Positions 25,266 to 34,860 of a stretch of DNA of 64,000 bases are shown here, one piece after another. The notes under the pieces were generated by a model that worked only from the letters and a program-made list of their open reading frames with translations, was not told the DNA's origin and did no database searches. This stretch comes from a bacterium (GTDB lineage Bacteria > Electryoneota > JAOADG01). Made by a program: the position numbers and the translations under genes. The stretch's first letter is position 1. The number at the start of each line of letters is the position of its first letter. The DNA lies in assembly GCA_026417415.1 (NCBI GenBank), contig JAOADG010000004.1, positions 1 through 64,000 of the forward strand, written 5' to 3'.

Positions 25266-26350
25266 ACGAGTTAACAGAATTTCCGCACGTTGCAATTGTG
25301 CTTGTCAATTATATTCGTTGGGATTTAACCATAGAGTGCTTACAAAGTTTACTATTGCAAGATTATCCTAACTACCATATCTATATCGTGGACAATGATT
25401 CAAAAAACGCTTCACTTCAGAAAATTGCTGAATGGCTGAAAGGAAAACGTACTTCCAGATCACCATTGAATACCTCTTCTCAAGGTATGAGTTCAAGTTT
25501 TTCTTTGAACCAACCCCCTGTACCTTTTCAGATTTTGTCTGAAAGTTCCGTGTATATTCCTCAAGATCAATCTGAACCAGCCATCGTGACTTTAATCCAA
25601 GCGAAAAGCAATGGTGGCTATGCTGCAGGAAATAACTTAGCATTGCAACATGCCTTTCAATCTCAACAATTTCAATTCTATTGGCTGGTAAACAACGATG
25701 CGGTAGTGGATCGAAAGGCACTCTATTGTTTGGTATCCAAAGCGCTATCCAATCTTTCCTATGGATTATGTGGTTCACTAACGTTGCACTATGAGAAGCC
25801 AAGCTTGGTTCAGTGTTATGCTGGAGGCATTTACAACCCGCGATGGGCATACGGCACCTTGTTTGGCTACAACCAAAGTATTACCGAGGAAGTCAACGAA
25901 GGTGCAGTAGAAGCTGTCCTACAATACATCAACGGCGCTTCTTGTTTGATTTCTCACGAGTGTATTAAAACAATTGGATTCCTACCAGAACAGTATTTTC
26001 TATACTTTGAAGATTTACACTATTCGTTAACAGCAAAACAAAATGGTTTTCAATTGGGTTTTGCTAAAGAGAGTGTTATTTATCATCGTGAATCGACCAC
26101 CACCAACGAAGGCAAGCGTAGTAAATCTGCCAACACAGAATACTATTTTCATCGCAACCGCATTCTGTTTACCAAGCAATGGTATCCACAACACGTGCTT
26201 ACTGTATATTTGGCTTTGCTGTTCTCTATCCTGAAACGAATCCTTACCTTGCGATTAAAAAACGCAAGGATCTTGTGCAAGGTGTTTTTTCAATCTATTT
26301 CCCAAAATGCTTCTATTTCAAATCTTAACCGACATCACGATCAGCGATAG
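25262..26350 (+). CDS. Family 2 glycosyltransferase (rhamnosyltransferase-like)
   Basis: A 362-residue GT-A fold enzyme. The N-terminus VAIVLVNYIRWDLTIECLQSLLLQDYP, then IVDNDS, KSNGGYAAGNN and the metal-binding WLVNNDAVVD are typical of GT2 enzymes that add sugars to surface polysaccharides. GFLPEQYFLYFEDLHYSLTAKQNGF is the usual acceptor-side motif. An insertion of about 45 residues with serine/proline-rich sequence lies between the first and second motif (about 60-105). It is coupled by ATGA overlap to the flavoprotein, an odd pairing. The acceptor is unknown. Confidence 0.85.
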   Translation: MNELTEFPHVAIVLVNYIRWDLTIECLQSLLLQDYPNYHIYIVDNDSKNASLQKIAEWLKGKRTSRSPLNTSSQGMSSSFSLNQPPVPFQILSESSVYIPQDQSEPAIVTLIQAKSNGGYAAGNNLALQHAFQSQQFQFYWLVNNDAVVDRKALYCLVSKALSNLSYGLCGSLTLHYEKPSLVQCYAGGIYNPRWAYGTLFGYNQSITEEVNEGAVEAVLQYINGASCLISHECIKTIGFLPEQYFLYFEDLHYSLTAKQNGFQLGFAKESVIYHRESTTTNEGKRSKSANTEYYFHRNRILFTKQWYPQHVLTVYLALLFSILKRILTLRLKNARILCKVFFQSISQNASISNLNRHHDQR

Positions 26351-26412
26351 TAGGAAATAAGGGGGACTATTGTTGAATAATCGTTGATTGTATCAATACC
26401 TTTTAGAATATC

Positions 26413-26818
26413 TTGTATTTCCTACTTTGGAGAGATGGTCAGAATCTAATTGGTAAACGGCGAGAGCCCCATTCAAATAAAAGTATCTACGTTTATCCTT
26501 GTTTGTACCGTTTATTCCAAGTTAGTCATCACTATAAACAAGACCATCAAGCAAGATCATTAAGAGCATCTATAATCCAAAACCAAACGAATTCATTTAA
26601 GCGCGTCAATTGAAAGTAGCTTAAATGTTCAAATTGAAAAAAGTACGATGGAGCAGATCCTATCTTAGAAGCGATTGAAAAGAAGAAGCGTCTTTCATTT
26701 AACCCTTTTCCTTTACCACCACATCTGTTTGTTCGTGAAGAAATAGGATAGTCAGACCAACCGAGAAAAAAGCAATACGAACAATTGAGAAATTTCTTCA
26801 TCTCCAATGCTTTCGCTT
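26413..26818 (+). pseudogene. Possible decayed gene in a 627-nt gene gap
   Basis: Between 26350 and 26978 no intact gene is evident. One plus-strand frame stays protein-like across several stop codons. An open part (26413-26613) is followed by KKYDGADPILEAIEKKKRLS, then NPFPLPPHLFVREEIG, a stop, and KKQYEQLRNFFISNAFA. This is what a coding sequence broken by point mutations would look like. I do not recognise the family. The overlapping minus-strand ORF (26547-26807) is a weaker alternative. A real function is not supported. Confidence 0.35.
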
Positions 26819-26924
26819 GAAGACATCCCTCATCTTAGGGAGCATAACGTTTGAAATTAGTATAATCTCTAAATCAATAATTTCGTGGTGAATTATTTTT
26901 TGAATAACTCAGGAAGATGCATTA

Positions 26925-26953
26925 GTAAAAAAGCACAACCATTGGTTGTGCTT
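26925..26953 (-). terminator. Bidirectional-looking terminator after the parvulin gene
   Basis: AAGCACAACC-ATT-GGTTGTGCTT is a 10-bp stem with T-runs on both sides (TTTTTTTT on plus, TTTTTTA on minus). It lies 24 nt beyond the stop of the minus-strand parvulin gene and most likely ends that transcript. Confidence 0.85.
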
Positions 26954-26977
26954 TTTTTTCTTCAAGAGGAACTGCTA

Positions 26978-28801
26978 TTAAAAATCACTATAACTTAAAT
27001 ATCGCCAATCTTCAATTTTAGCACGATCTTTCATTTGTTTTAGGTAATCATTATACAACTGCTGTTGTCTTCGTTGTATGATTTGATTGATTTGTTGCAT
27101 TTTTTGCGAAGCAAAAGCAGCAGAATCAGGGGTTGTACGTTCAGTAACCACGAAAAGGTACGCTCCTCTTTGACCTCGAACCGGACCTTGTAAAGTATTG
27201 AGTGGTGCGGTTTTAGCACGTACAGTAAGTTCCAATTCTCGTCCGATGTTGGGTAAATACTCACGTGCTTTGGCTAAACTGGTCGTATCCACATTCTTAC
27301 CGGTGGCTTTGGCGATGTCTTCCAATGTGGTACCTAAATTGAATGCCTGTTTTGCTTCTTCAAAAGATTTGGAAATTCGTTTTTCTTGAAGCAATGCGTT
27401 CTGGATTTGTTTGCGCACATCTGTATAGGGCTTGTAATATGGTTTTTTTATTTCCAATAAACCAAAAACGTACCAGCCATTTCGTACCCAATAAGGATAA
27501 GAGATGTCTCCAATCTTGGAGTCAAAGGCAAATGCGGTGACTAAAGGCGCTCGACCCACTTTTGGAATGGATCCACTTTTTGTAAACAAACCAGTGGTGT
27601 CTATTTTTACATCAAATTCTTTAGCCACTTTAAGTAGATCTTTCTTTTCAAGAGCGGCATTCATAAAATTTCGTGCACGATCGCGGACCAAATCTTTGGT
27701 TTCCATTGAGGGTTGAAATTTGATTAAGATATGGGAAGCTTGCACCATTTCTTCTTTTTCTTTTGGATTGGTTTTTGAGGGTTCAAATTTTCTCCCGGTC
27801 ACTTTAATGACATGCCATCCAAACTGAGTTAATACGGGTGGTGCAATGCTATCCACGGGTGTAGCAAATGCTACTTCTTCAAACGGTTTCACCATACGGT
27901 TTCGTCCAAAATATCCTAAATCTCCACCATTTGGTGCACTGTTGTCTTCTGAATAGTTCCTAGCCAATTCAGCAAAATTTTCGCCTCGTTTAGCACGTTG
28001 ATAAAGTTCTTCTGCCAATTCTTTGGCATGATTGCTATCCGCAGTGCTTGGTTTTTCAGGAAAGGAGACGTACCAAAGGGAACGTTGTTCTTCAACACGA
28101 AACTCTTCTAACCGATTTTGATATTCGGCTTCTATTTCGGATTCTTTAACTAAAATGGTATCATCCGAAGAAACTTGAATGGGAAAGAGAATGTACTTCA
28201 AGCGAAATTGTACATTTTTATCTGTCCACTCATCCCACAGCTGTTCGTCCGAAACCATTGCGGTTGCAGTGATGCGGTCAATGAGCCGTTGCTGTTTGAG
28301 ACGTTCACGAACATCATTTTCAATCGCAATAATTTCATTTACTGCTTGAGGGTTTCGTAAAAACTCTTCATATTTTTCTTGATCAAATTGACCATCTTTC
28401 TGAAAGTATTGGGCTTCACGGATGTATTGAGGTGGGTTATTTCTTAGTTCAAAAGCAACCTCACGATCGCCAATTTGAATACCAAAACGTTCCAATTCTT
28501 GTTGTAATAAAATTTGGTTAATGGTTTGTTCCCAAACTTCATTGCGAATGGTTCGGATCCGATTTTCATCTAAATCTTGTCCACCATTTCGTTCGCGTTC
28601 TTCTTGAATTCGTTGTTCAACAACACGATCAAAGGTTTCTTGAAGAATTTTATGTCCATTCACTTTTGCAAGAACACCCGAAGTTGCTTGGCTTTTTCGG
28701 TCGAATCCGCCCATCCCCCAAGCGAAGATGATGGTTGCTAAGAACGCGAAGATTAATACCCACAAAATGGTTTTTGTGTTTTCGCGCATTTTCTGCATCA
28801 T
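26978..28801 (-). CDS. Membrane-anchored parvulin-type peptidyl-prolyl isomerase (PpiD/SurA-like)
   Basis: A 607-residue periplasmic folding factor with one N-terminal membrane anchor (TILWVLIFAFLATIIFAWGMGGF). A SurA_N-like helical chaperone domain follows (about 40-190), with GHKILQETFDRVVEQRI as its start. A well-formed parvulin domain lies at about 235-345 (FAELARNYSEDNSAPNGGDLGYFGRNRMVKPFEEVAF). A second, divergent rotamase-like unit begins at MVQASHILIKF (about 355-470), and a helical C-terminus completes the arrangement known from PpiD. It assists outer-membrane and periplasmic protein folding. It is a single gene divergent from uvrB with a strong terminator. Confidence 0.88.
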   Translation of the reverse strand: MMQKMRENTKTILWVLIFAFLATIIFAWGMGGFDRKSQATSGVLAKVNGHKILQETFDRVVEQRIQEERERNGGQDLDENRIRTIRNEVWEQTINQILLQQELERFGIQIGDREVAFELRNNPPQYIREAQYFQKDGQFDQEKYEEFLRNPQAVNEIIAIENDVRERLKQQRLIDRITATAMVSDEQLWDEWTDKNVQFRLKYILFPIQVSSDDTILVKESEIEAEYQNRLEEFRVEEQRSLWYVSFPEKPSTADSNHAKELAEELYQRAKRGENFAELARNYSEDNSAPNGGDLGYFGRNRMVKPFEEVAFATPVDSIAPPVLTQFGWHVIKVTGRKFEPSKTNPKEKEEMVQASHILIKFQPSMETKDLVRDRARNFMNAALEKKDLLKVAKEFDVKIDTTGLFTKSGSIPKVGRAPLVTAFAFDSKIGDISYPYWVRNGWYVFGLLEIKKPYYKPYTDVRKQIQNALLQEKRISKSFEEAKQAFNLGTTLEDIAKATGKNVDTTSLAKAREYLPNIGRELELTVRAKTAPLNTLQGPVRGQRGAYLFVVTERTTPDSAAFASQKMQQINQIIQRRQQQLYNDYLKQMKDRAKIEDWRYLSYSDF

Positions 28802-28990
28802 AGCGAAATATCCTTATTGACAAATTTGTAATGTTGAAAGAGTATATTCAAACTCCCAAAAGTAAACTAATCTATTAAAAGTAGCAAATCCTCATTCGTA
28901 CTACTCATCTATGGGATGTTGTAGTTCATAAACGAATTGGGACAACCCCAATAGGATAAGTATCTTAATAGAGTAAGGGAAATGATTCGA

Positions 28991-31075
28991 ATGAACCAAT
29001 TTATTCTCAAAACAGATTTAGTTCCAAAGGGTGATCAACCGCAAGCCATTGAACAGTTAGTCAAAGGTATTCAACAAGGGTTGCCATGGCAAACTCTGCT
29101 TGGTGTGACAGGTTCCGGAAAAACCTTTACCATGGCAAAAGTTATTGAAGCGGTTAATCGGCCGACTTTGGTACTCTCACATAATAAAACCTTAGCCGCA
29201 CAATTGTATAGCGAATTTAAGCAATTTTTCCCAGACAATGCTGTAGAGTATTTTATTTCCTATTATGATTATTACCAACCGGAAGCATACATCCCTTCAA
29301 CCGATGTCTATATTGAAAAAGAAACCGATGTCAATGATGAAATTGATAGGTTAAGATTAAAAGCATCAGCTTCTTTATTATCTCGCCGAGATGTCATTAT
29401 TGTAGCATCCATTTCTTGTATTTACGGGTTAGGCAGCCCAGAAGAGTTTCGTAAGCAATATTTAAAAATTGAGGTTGGTCAAACCATTTCACGTGAAGAA
29501 ATCATCCGTCACTTGGTTCAAATCTATTACACAAGGAACAACTTGAGTTTAGAGCGCGGAACCTTTCGTGCAAGAGGTGACATTATTGAGATTCAACCCG
29601 CATATGAAAAAGATCTATACCGTATTGAGTTATTTGATAATGTGATTGAAAAAATATCCAAAGTGAATAGTATGACCAACAAAGTCCAAACGGACTTACA
29701 AACACTGGCTATATTTCCAGCAAAACATTTTGTAATGGCGTCAGATACATTAGACGAATCCATTCGCAGAATCCGACAAGAATTAGATGAGCGTTTGAAG
29801 GAACTGCGTTCACAAAATAAACTCCTGGAAGCACAACGGTTAGAACAACGTACCTTATTTGATATTGAGATGTTGACTGAAGTTGGTTTTTGTTCCGGAA
29901 TTGAAAATTATTCACGTCATTTATCTTTAAGAGCGCCGGGTGAAAGACCTGCTTGTTTGTTGGATTATTTTCCTAAAGATTTTATCGTGTTTGTAGATGA
30001 ATCGCATGTTACTGTTCCACAAATTCGAGCCATGTACAATGGTGATCGTCATCGTAAAGAAATTTTAGTTGAATTTGGTTTTCGTTTGCCCAGTGCATTG
30101 GATAATCGGCCCTTGAGATTTGATGAATGGGAAACCATTGTTCAACAAGGCATTTTTGTTTCTGCTACACCTTCCGAATATGAATTGAAAAAATCCAATG
30201 GAGTAATTGTAGAACAAATTGTTCGTCCTACGGGTTTACTTGATCCAATCATTGAAGTGCGACCAACCAAGTACCAAATAGACGATCTTATTTCTGAAAT
30301 CCATCAAGTCACTTTGCGTGGAGAAAGAGTACTGGTAACTACGCTTACCAAACGCACGTCAGAAGATCTAACCATATACTTAAGAAACGCTGGAATAAAA
30401 GTTGAATACTTGCACAGTGAAATTGAGAGTTTGAAACGAGTGGATATCTTACGTGATTTACGACTTGGTTTATTTGATGTATTGGTAGGGATCAATTTAC
30501 TTAGAGAAGGGCTGGATTTACCTGAAGTTGCTTTAGTTGCTATATTAGATGCGGATAAAGAAGGGTTTTTACGAAGCGAAAAATCGTTGATGCAAGTCGC
30601 AGGACGCGCAGCGAGAAACAGTGCGGGGAAAGTAATTTTTTATGCGGATGTGATTACCGAAAGTATGCGAAAAGTCATTGAAGAAACCAATCGTAGGCGT
30701 GCAAAGCAAGAAGAGTACAATCGGAAACATCATATCGTACCGCAAACCATTAAAAAATCTGTGGAACTAATTTTATCTGATATCAAACAGCAAACAGGAC
30801 GAATTGACTCATACGAAAAATCAAAGATTACCTATAGAGAATTAAGTGAATGGGAACGTGAAGAGTTAATAGAACGGCTTGAAAAAGAAATGAAAGAATA
30901 TGCAAAAAAACTTGAATTTGAAAAGGCAGCAGAAATTCGTGATCGTATCGCTTTGTTAAAAGGTGCAGCAATTGATTTGATGGGTGTTGATCCCAATTCA
31001 CAATCAAGTGGCACAAAAAAATCCATCGTAAAAATTGGTTCATCCAAACCCCAATCAAAAAAGAGTAAAAAGTAA
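28991..31075 (+). CDS. uvrB: Excinuclease ABC subunit B (UvrB)
   Basis: The damage-verification helicase of nucleotide excision repair, about 694 residues. Signatures: [11 protein letters not shown], Walker [10 protein letters not shown], the beta-hairpin region [29 protein letters not shown], the helicase end [14 protein letters not shown] and QVAGRAARN, and a C-terminal UVR domain ([29 protein letters not shown]) that contacts UvrC. The lysine-rich tail is about 30 residues. ATG 28991 (MNQFILKTD) fits the family start, while track ATG 28982 lies 1 nt from AAGGGA. purD follows 1 nt after the stop. Confidence 0.97.
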   Translation: MNQFILKTDLVPKGDQPQAIEQLVKGIQQGLPWQTLLGVTGSGKTFTMAKVIEAVNRPTLVLSHNKTLAAQLYSEFKQFFPDNAVEYFISYYDYYQPEAYIPSTDVYIEKETDVNDEIDRLRLKASASLLSRRDVIIVASISCIYGLGSPEEFRKQYLKIEVGQTISREEIIRHLVQIYYTRNNLSLERGTFRARGDIIEIQPAYEKDLYRIELFDNVIEKISKVNSMTNKVQTDLQTLAIFPAKHFVMASDTLDESIRRIRQELDERLKELRSQNKLLEAQRLEQRTLFDIEMLTEVGFCSGIENYSRHLSLRAPGERPACLLDYFPKDFIVFVDESHVTVPQIRAMYNGDRHRKEILVEFGFRLPSALDNRPLRFDEWETIVQQGIFVSATPSEYELKKSNGVIVEQIVRPTGLLDPIIEVRPTKYQIDDLISEIHQVTLRGERVLVTTLTKRTSEDLTIYLRNAGIKVEYLHSEIESLKRVDILRDLRLGLFDVLVGINLLREGLDLPEVALVAILDADKEGFLRSEKSLMQVAGRAARNSAGKVIFYADVITESMRKVIEETNRRRAKQEEYNRKHHIVPQTIKKSVELILSDIKQQTGRIDSYEKSKITYRELSEWEREELIERLEKEMKEYAKKLEFEKAAEIRDRIALLKGAAIDLMGVDPNSQSSGTKKSIVKIGSSKPQSKKSKK

Positions 31076-31076
31076 T

Positions 31077-33170
31077 ATGTCAAAGAAAATTTTAGTTATC
31101 GGAAATGGTGGTCGTGAACATGCAATCTGTTGGTTTTTATCTCAATCACCACAGAAACCAGAGCTGTTGTGTGCTCCCGGTAATGGAGGAATCTCTAAAG
31201 TTGCCAAATGTTTTGCCGTAGAACCCGAAGATATTCAAGGACTAATTAAATTAGCCAAATCAGAAAAAGTAGATTTAGTGGTTGTAGGACCTGAAAAACC
31301 ACTTGCTATGGGATTAGTCAATGAATTCCAAAAAGCAAATATTGCAACGTTTGGACCAACTAAAGAAGCAGCAACAATTGAAAGTTCTAAACGTTATTCT
31401 AAAGAGCTGATGCTCAAACACAATATTCCTACTGCTCAAGCGGTAGTGGTACGATCATTTAATGAAGCTATTGATCAATTGAGTGAAAAATTCCCCATTG
31501 TGCTTAAAGCCGATGGGTTGGCTGCAGGAAAAGGAGTTTCAATTTGTAGAAATTTTGAAGAAGCAGAAGCGGTTTTAAGAGATTGGTTTACCGATAAAAA
31601 AGGAAAAGCAGAATACGAACAAATTTTAATCGAGCAGTACTTGGAAGGTGAAGAATTATCCTTGTTTGTGGTTACAGATGGATTATCCTATCAGGTATTG
31701 CCACCGGTTCAAGATCACAAACGACTGTTAGAAAATGATTTGGGCTTTAATACTGGTGGTATGGGTGCTGTGGCCCCTACACCCTTGTTGACTGATGAAC
31801 TGTTGGATGAAATTGTGGTCCAAATTATAGAGCCCACATTGAAAGCACTTCAAAGCGAAGGCAAGCCATTTCAAGGAATTCTATTTTTAGGTTTAATCAT
31901 CTCTAATGGTAAACCGTATGTCTTAGAGTACAACGCACGATTTGGCGATCCTGAAGCCCAAGCATTGTTGCCGTTAATTCAAGTTGATCTGGTAGAGTTG
32001 TTTGATGCTTGTACACAACAAAAATTATCGGAACTGCAAAAAAAGTATCATTGGCAACCTCATCGTTGGCAAACTTTGGCAAAAAAAGGTTATTCTTTAT
32101 GTGTAGTCCTTGCTAATCGGGGTTATCCGGGAAACTACGTCAAGGGAAGTGAAATTACACTTCCACCATTGGATTTAGATGTATTTTTATTCCATGCCAA
32201 TACGATCTGGGATGAAAAAAGCAAAAAATTAACTGCATCCGGGGGTAGAGTTTTAAACGTAGTAGGAATTGGCAATGAACTGTTAGAAACTCGTGATCGA
32301 GTGTATCGGACTGCAAAAGCCATCCAATTTAAGGGGAAGCAATATCGTCAAGATATTGGAAAAAAAGTTTTTTACCATATTGAAAGTGAAGAAAGTTTAA
32401 GGTTTGGTGCTACCTTAACCATTTTGGGAAGTAGTTCTGGCAATCCATCACCGAATCGGAATACTTCTTCTTACTGGTTAGATGTTGATGGTGAAGGTTA
32501 CCTTTTGGATTGTGGTGAAGGGACTTCGCGTTCCATTTTACAAAATAACATTGACGCATTAAAATTACGTGCGATTTTCATTACTCACACCCATCCAGAT
32601 CACTGTGCTGGTTTACCGATGTTGTTGCAAATGCTGCATCTTTCCGAACGGCACGATAATCTGCCCATCTACTTACCATCGGATAAAATTCCTGTGATAG
32701 CATTGATGTTACAGCATATGTATCTTATACCGGGTAGATTGAGTTTTCAATATCTATTCAAACCGTTAGGGGATGAACCCTACGAAGATGAAAGAATACA
32801 AGTGCTTCCGTTTAGAACCAACCATCTTGAAAAATATCGTGAGTATGCTGAACCGCTTGGGATTGTTTGTAAAAGTTATGGTCTTCAAGTTCGTATCAGT
32901 GATAGAATGTTGTTGTATCCATCAGATATTCCTTCGCTTTTAGATGTCCCTAATGTACTGGATGAGATAGATCTGTTGTTGATTGAGTCCACACACATCC
33001 ATCCGAATCAAGTGGCAAAAATTGCACGCGAACATAAAATTCCGCGTGTCATTTTAACCCATGTAGGAACCAATCGTGAAGAACAAGTTCCAGAATGGAG
33101 AGCATTAGGAATTACTCATCAGATACCATGGTTTGAAGTGGCCTATGATGGGATGGAAGTAACTTTCTAA
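31077..33170 (+). CDS. purD: Phosphoribosylamine--glycine ligase (PurD) fused to a metallo-beta-lactamase-fold domain
   Basis: A 697-residue two-part protein in one frame. Residues 1 to about 435 are a complete GAR synthetase: VIGNGGREHAICW, KADGLAAGKGV, NTGGMGAV, and EYNARFGDPE of the ATP-grasp site, ending at the usual RQDIG position. It makes glycinamide ribonucleotide in purine synthesis. From about 446 a metallo-beta-lactamase domain of RNase Z/arylsulfatase type begins (TLTILGSSSGNPSPNRNTSS, then DCGEGTSR, and the HxHxDH motif THTHPDHCAGL near 503-510, with later metal ligands likely in FRTNHLEKY, YPSDIPS and ILTHVG). No Met or start codon with a ribosome-binding site marks the join. 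Start: ATG 31077, just past uvrB. Domain two's substrate is unknown. Confidence 0.92.
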   Translation: MSKKILVIGNGGREHAICWFLSQSPQKPELLCAPGNGGISKVAKCFAVEPEDIQGLIKLAKSEKVDLVVVGPEKPLAMGLVNEFQKANIATFGPTKEAATIESSKRYSKELMLKHNIPTAQAVVVRSFNEAIDQLSEKFPIVLKADGLAAGKGVSICRNFEEAEAVLRDWFTDKKGKAEYEQILIEQYLEGEELSLFVVTDGLSYQVLPPVQDHKRLLENDLGFNTGGMGAVAPTPLLTDELLDEIVVQIIEPTLKALQSEGKPFQGILFLGLIISNGKPYVLEYNARFGDPEAQALLPLIQVDLVELFDACTQQKLSELQKKYHWQPHRWQTLAKKGYSLCVVLANRGYPGNYVKGSEITLPPLDLDVFLFHANTIWDEKSKKLTASGGRVLNVVGIGNELLETRDRVYRTAKAIQFKGKQYRQDIGKKVFYHIESEESLRFGATLTILGSSSGNPSPNRNTSSYWLDVDGEGYLLDCGEGTSRSILQNNIDALKLRAIFITHTHPDHCAGLPMLLQMLHLSERHDNLPIYLPSDKIPVIALMLQHMYLIPGRLSFQYLFKPLGDEPYEDERIQVLPFRTNHLEKYREYAEPLGIVCKSYGLQVRISDRMLLYPSDIPSLLDVPNVLDEIDLLLIESTHIHPNQVAKIAREHKIPRVILTHVGTNREEQVPEWRALGITHQIPWFEVAYDGMEVTF

Positions 33171-33182
33171 AATGAAATATTG

Positions 33183-34361
33183 ATGAAGATGAACGAACCA
33201 ATAGATCCACAAAGTCAATTTGAAACTGTTGAACTGATTGGTACTTCGCCAGCAATTCAAAATGTAAAAAAACTCATTGAGCATGTGGCACCAATTGATG
33301 TTCCGATTCTTATTCAAGGTGAATCGGGTACAGGAAAAGAAGTGGTAGCCCGCTTGTTGCATAAGTATTCCAATAGAAATAAAAAACCTTTTGTACCGGT
33401 CAATTGCGCTGCAATACCGGAAGGGCTTTTTGAATCAGAGATGTTTGGAAGCGAAAAAGGTGCTTACACAGGTTCAGAAAAAACAAGAATCGGTTTAATT
33501 GAACAAGCCAATCAGGGGACGTTATTGTTGGATGAAATTGGTGAGATGCCTTTACAAATGCAAGTCAAATTACTGCGTGTATTAGAGACGAAGTTATTGA
33601 CACGAGTGGGAGGGAACGAATTGAAAAAAGTGGATTTCCGATTGGTATCTTCTACCAACCGTGATTTACAAATTGCAGTATCTGAAGGTAGGTTTCGTTC
33701 CGACCTGTTTTATAGAATTCGTGCCGTTCAGATCGATTTACCACCTTTAAGAAAAAGAGCAGAAGATATTCCTTTACTGATTGAGTATTTTTCAAATCAA
33801 TTTGCATTCCGTAATCACATCTCAGTTCCACAATGGACACGAGAAGCACTCAATTGGTTATCTGAAATGAGATGGGAAGGAAATGTTAGAGAATTGAGAT
33901 GGTTTGTTGAAGGGTTTTTATCCCTTGATCGTGATCCGTCGCCAATCACTCGAGAAAGAGTGCAACCGTATTATATGCAGCTTATTCCTGCTTCAAAAAA
34001 TTTACCGGTTTTAGTACAAAGACAGAATAGTGAAATCGTTTACCAACCATTGGTGAATGAACGATTTAGTTCAGAGAATATCCCCCATTTAATTAAACAA
34101 TTGACACGCGAAATCAATGAATTAAAAGGGATGATCGCTTCAGTATTGGTTCGTTTTGATCAATGGCTATCAGAAGTCAAACCTATTGAAGTCGGAACGA
34201 CTGAACCGCATTATCCCGTGGATCAAACGATCAAGGGACAAGAAAAACAAGCAATCCAAGCAGCACTCCAAAACACCAATGGCAATCGTCGTGAAGCAGC
34301 GAAACGTTTAGGAATTAGTGAACGAACCTTGTACCGAAAATTGAAAGAATATGGATTGTAG
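33183..34361 (+). CDS. Sigma-54-interacting AAA+ transcription activator with Fis-type HTH
   Basis: A 392-residue enhancer-binding protein without a receiver or other sensor domain: only about 15 residues precede the AAA+ core. Walker A is GESGTGKE, Walker B region is LLLDEIGEMP, and SRF-type arginine finger region FRSDLFYRI is present. The sigma-54 contact loop reads GAYTGS rather than GAFTGA. The C-terminus is a Fis-like helix-turn-helix (NRREAAKRLGISERTLYRKLKEYGL). It overlaps the LptE-family gene by 11 nt; the pairing of such a regulator with lptE is familiar in Bacteroidota-type genomes. Targets are unknown. Confidence 0.88.
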   Translation: MKMNEPIDPQSQFETVELIGTSPAIQNVKKLIEHVAPIDVPILIQGESGTGKEVVARLLHKYSNRNKKPFVPVNCAAIPEGLFESEMFGSEKGAYTGSEKTRIGLIEQANQGTLLLDEIGEMPLQMQVKLLRVLETKLLTRVGGNELKKVDFRLVSSTNRDLQIAVSEGRFRSDLFYRIRAVQIDLPPLRKRAEDIPLLIEYFSNQFAFRNHISVPQWTREALNWLSEMRWEGNVRELRWFVEGFLSLDRDPSPITRERVQPYYMQLIPASKNLPVLVQRQNSEIVYQPLVNERFSSENIPHLIKQLTREINELKGMIASVLVRFDQWLSEVKPIEVGTTEPHYPVDQTIKGQEKQAIQAALQNTNGNRREAAKRLGISERTLYRKLKEYGL

Positions 34362-34860
34362 ATTTCGTACCTTCATCAAGATCTTATATTTATTTCTTAT
34401 CATCGTTCAAGTCGGTTGCTTCCGATATAGTTTTACAGGGAGTATGCCACCGCACTTAAAAACAGTGGCAGTGATTACTTTAGAAGATCGAACAGCAGAA
34501 TTAGGACTACGTGAAAAGCTGACCGATGCAATTGTTGAAGCATATAGAAATGACAATACTTTACGAATTACAGATCCTACCTCAGCCGATGCAATTTTAA
34601 GCGGAGAAGTTTCTTCACTTTTAGAAGCACCCTATTCATTTACTGCAGCGGAAACTGTAACAGAAACAAGAGTAACCATTTCCATTCGTATCAAGTTGGA
34701 AGATAAAATCAAAAACAAAGTATTGTATGAAGGAGTTTTATCGGCATTTGGTGGATATGGTTCAGCCAGTTCCACCAATTCCAATCGTGATGCTGCAATT
34801 GATGAAGCCATAAAAAAATTGGCAAGTGAAGTGGTTACAAAAACTTTATCAGGTTGGTAA
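34351..34860 (+). CDS. lptE: LptE-family LPS assembly lipoprotein
   Basis: A 169-residue lipoprotein. The signal segment ends with IIVQVGC (Cys near residue 23), and CFRYSFTGSMPPHLKTVAVITLEDRT follows, a motif common to LptE-like proteins of the Bacteroidota/Chlorobiota type. LptE plugs the LptD barrel and helps insert LPS in the outer membrane. The rest is an alpha/beta domain with EKLTDAIVEAYRNDNTLRIT and repeated strands. It overlaps the regulator by 11 nt and the next gene by 1 nt (TAATG). It fits with lptF/lptG at the window start. Confidence 0.82.
   Translation: MDCRFRTFIKILYLFLIIVQVGCFRYSFTGSMPPHLKTVAVITLEDRTAELGLREKLTDAIVEAYRNDNTLRITDPTSADAILSGEVSSLLEAPYSFTAAETVTETRVTISIRIKLEDKIKNKVLYEGVLSAFGGYGSASSTNSNRDAAIDEAIKKLASEVVTKTLSGW

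Noticed and set aside
26547-26807. 86-codon minus-strand ORF in the 26.4-27 kb gap
   Set aside because: It lies opposite the protein-like plus-strand frame and has no start signal; more likely a shadow.
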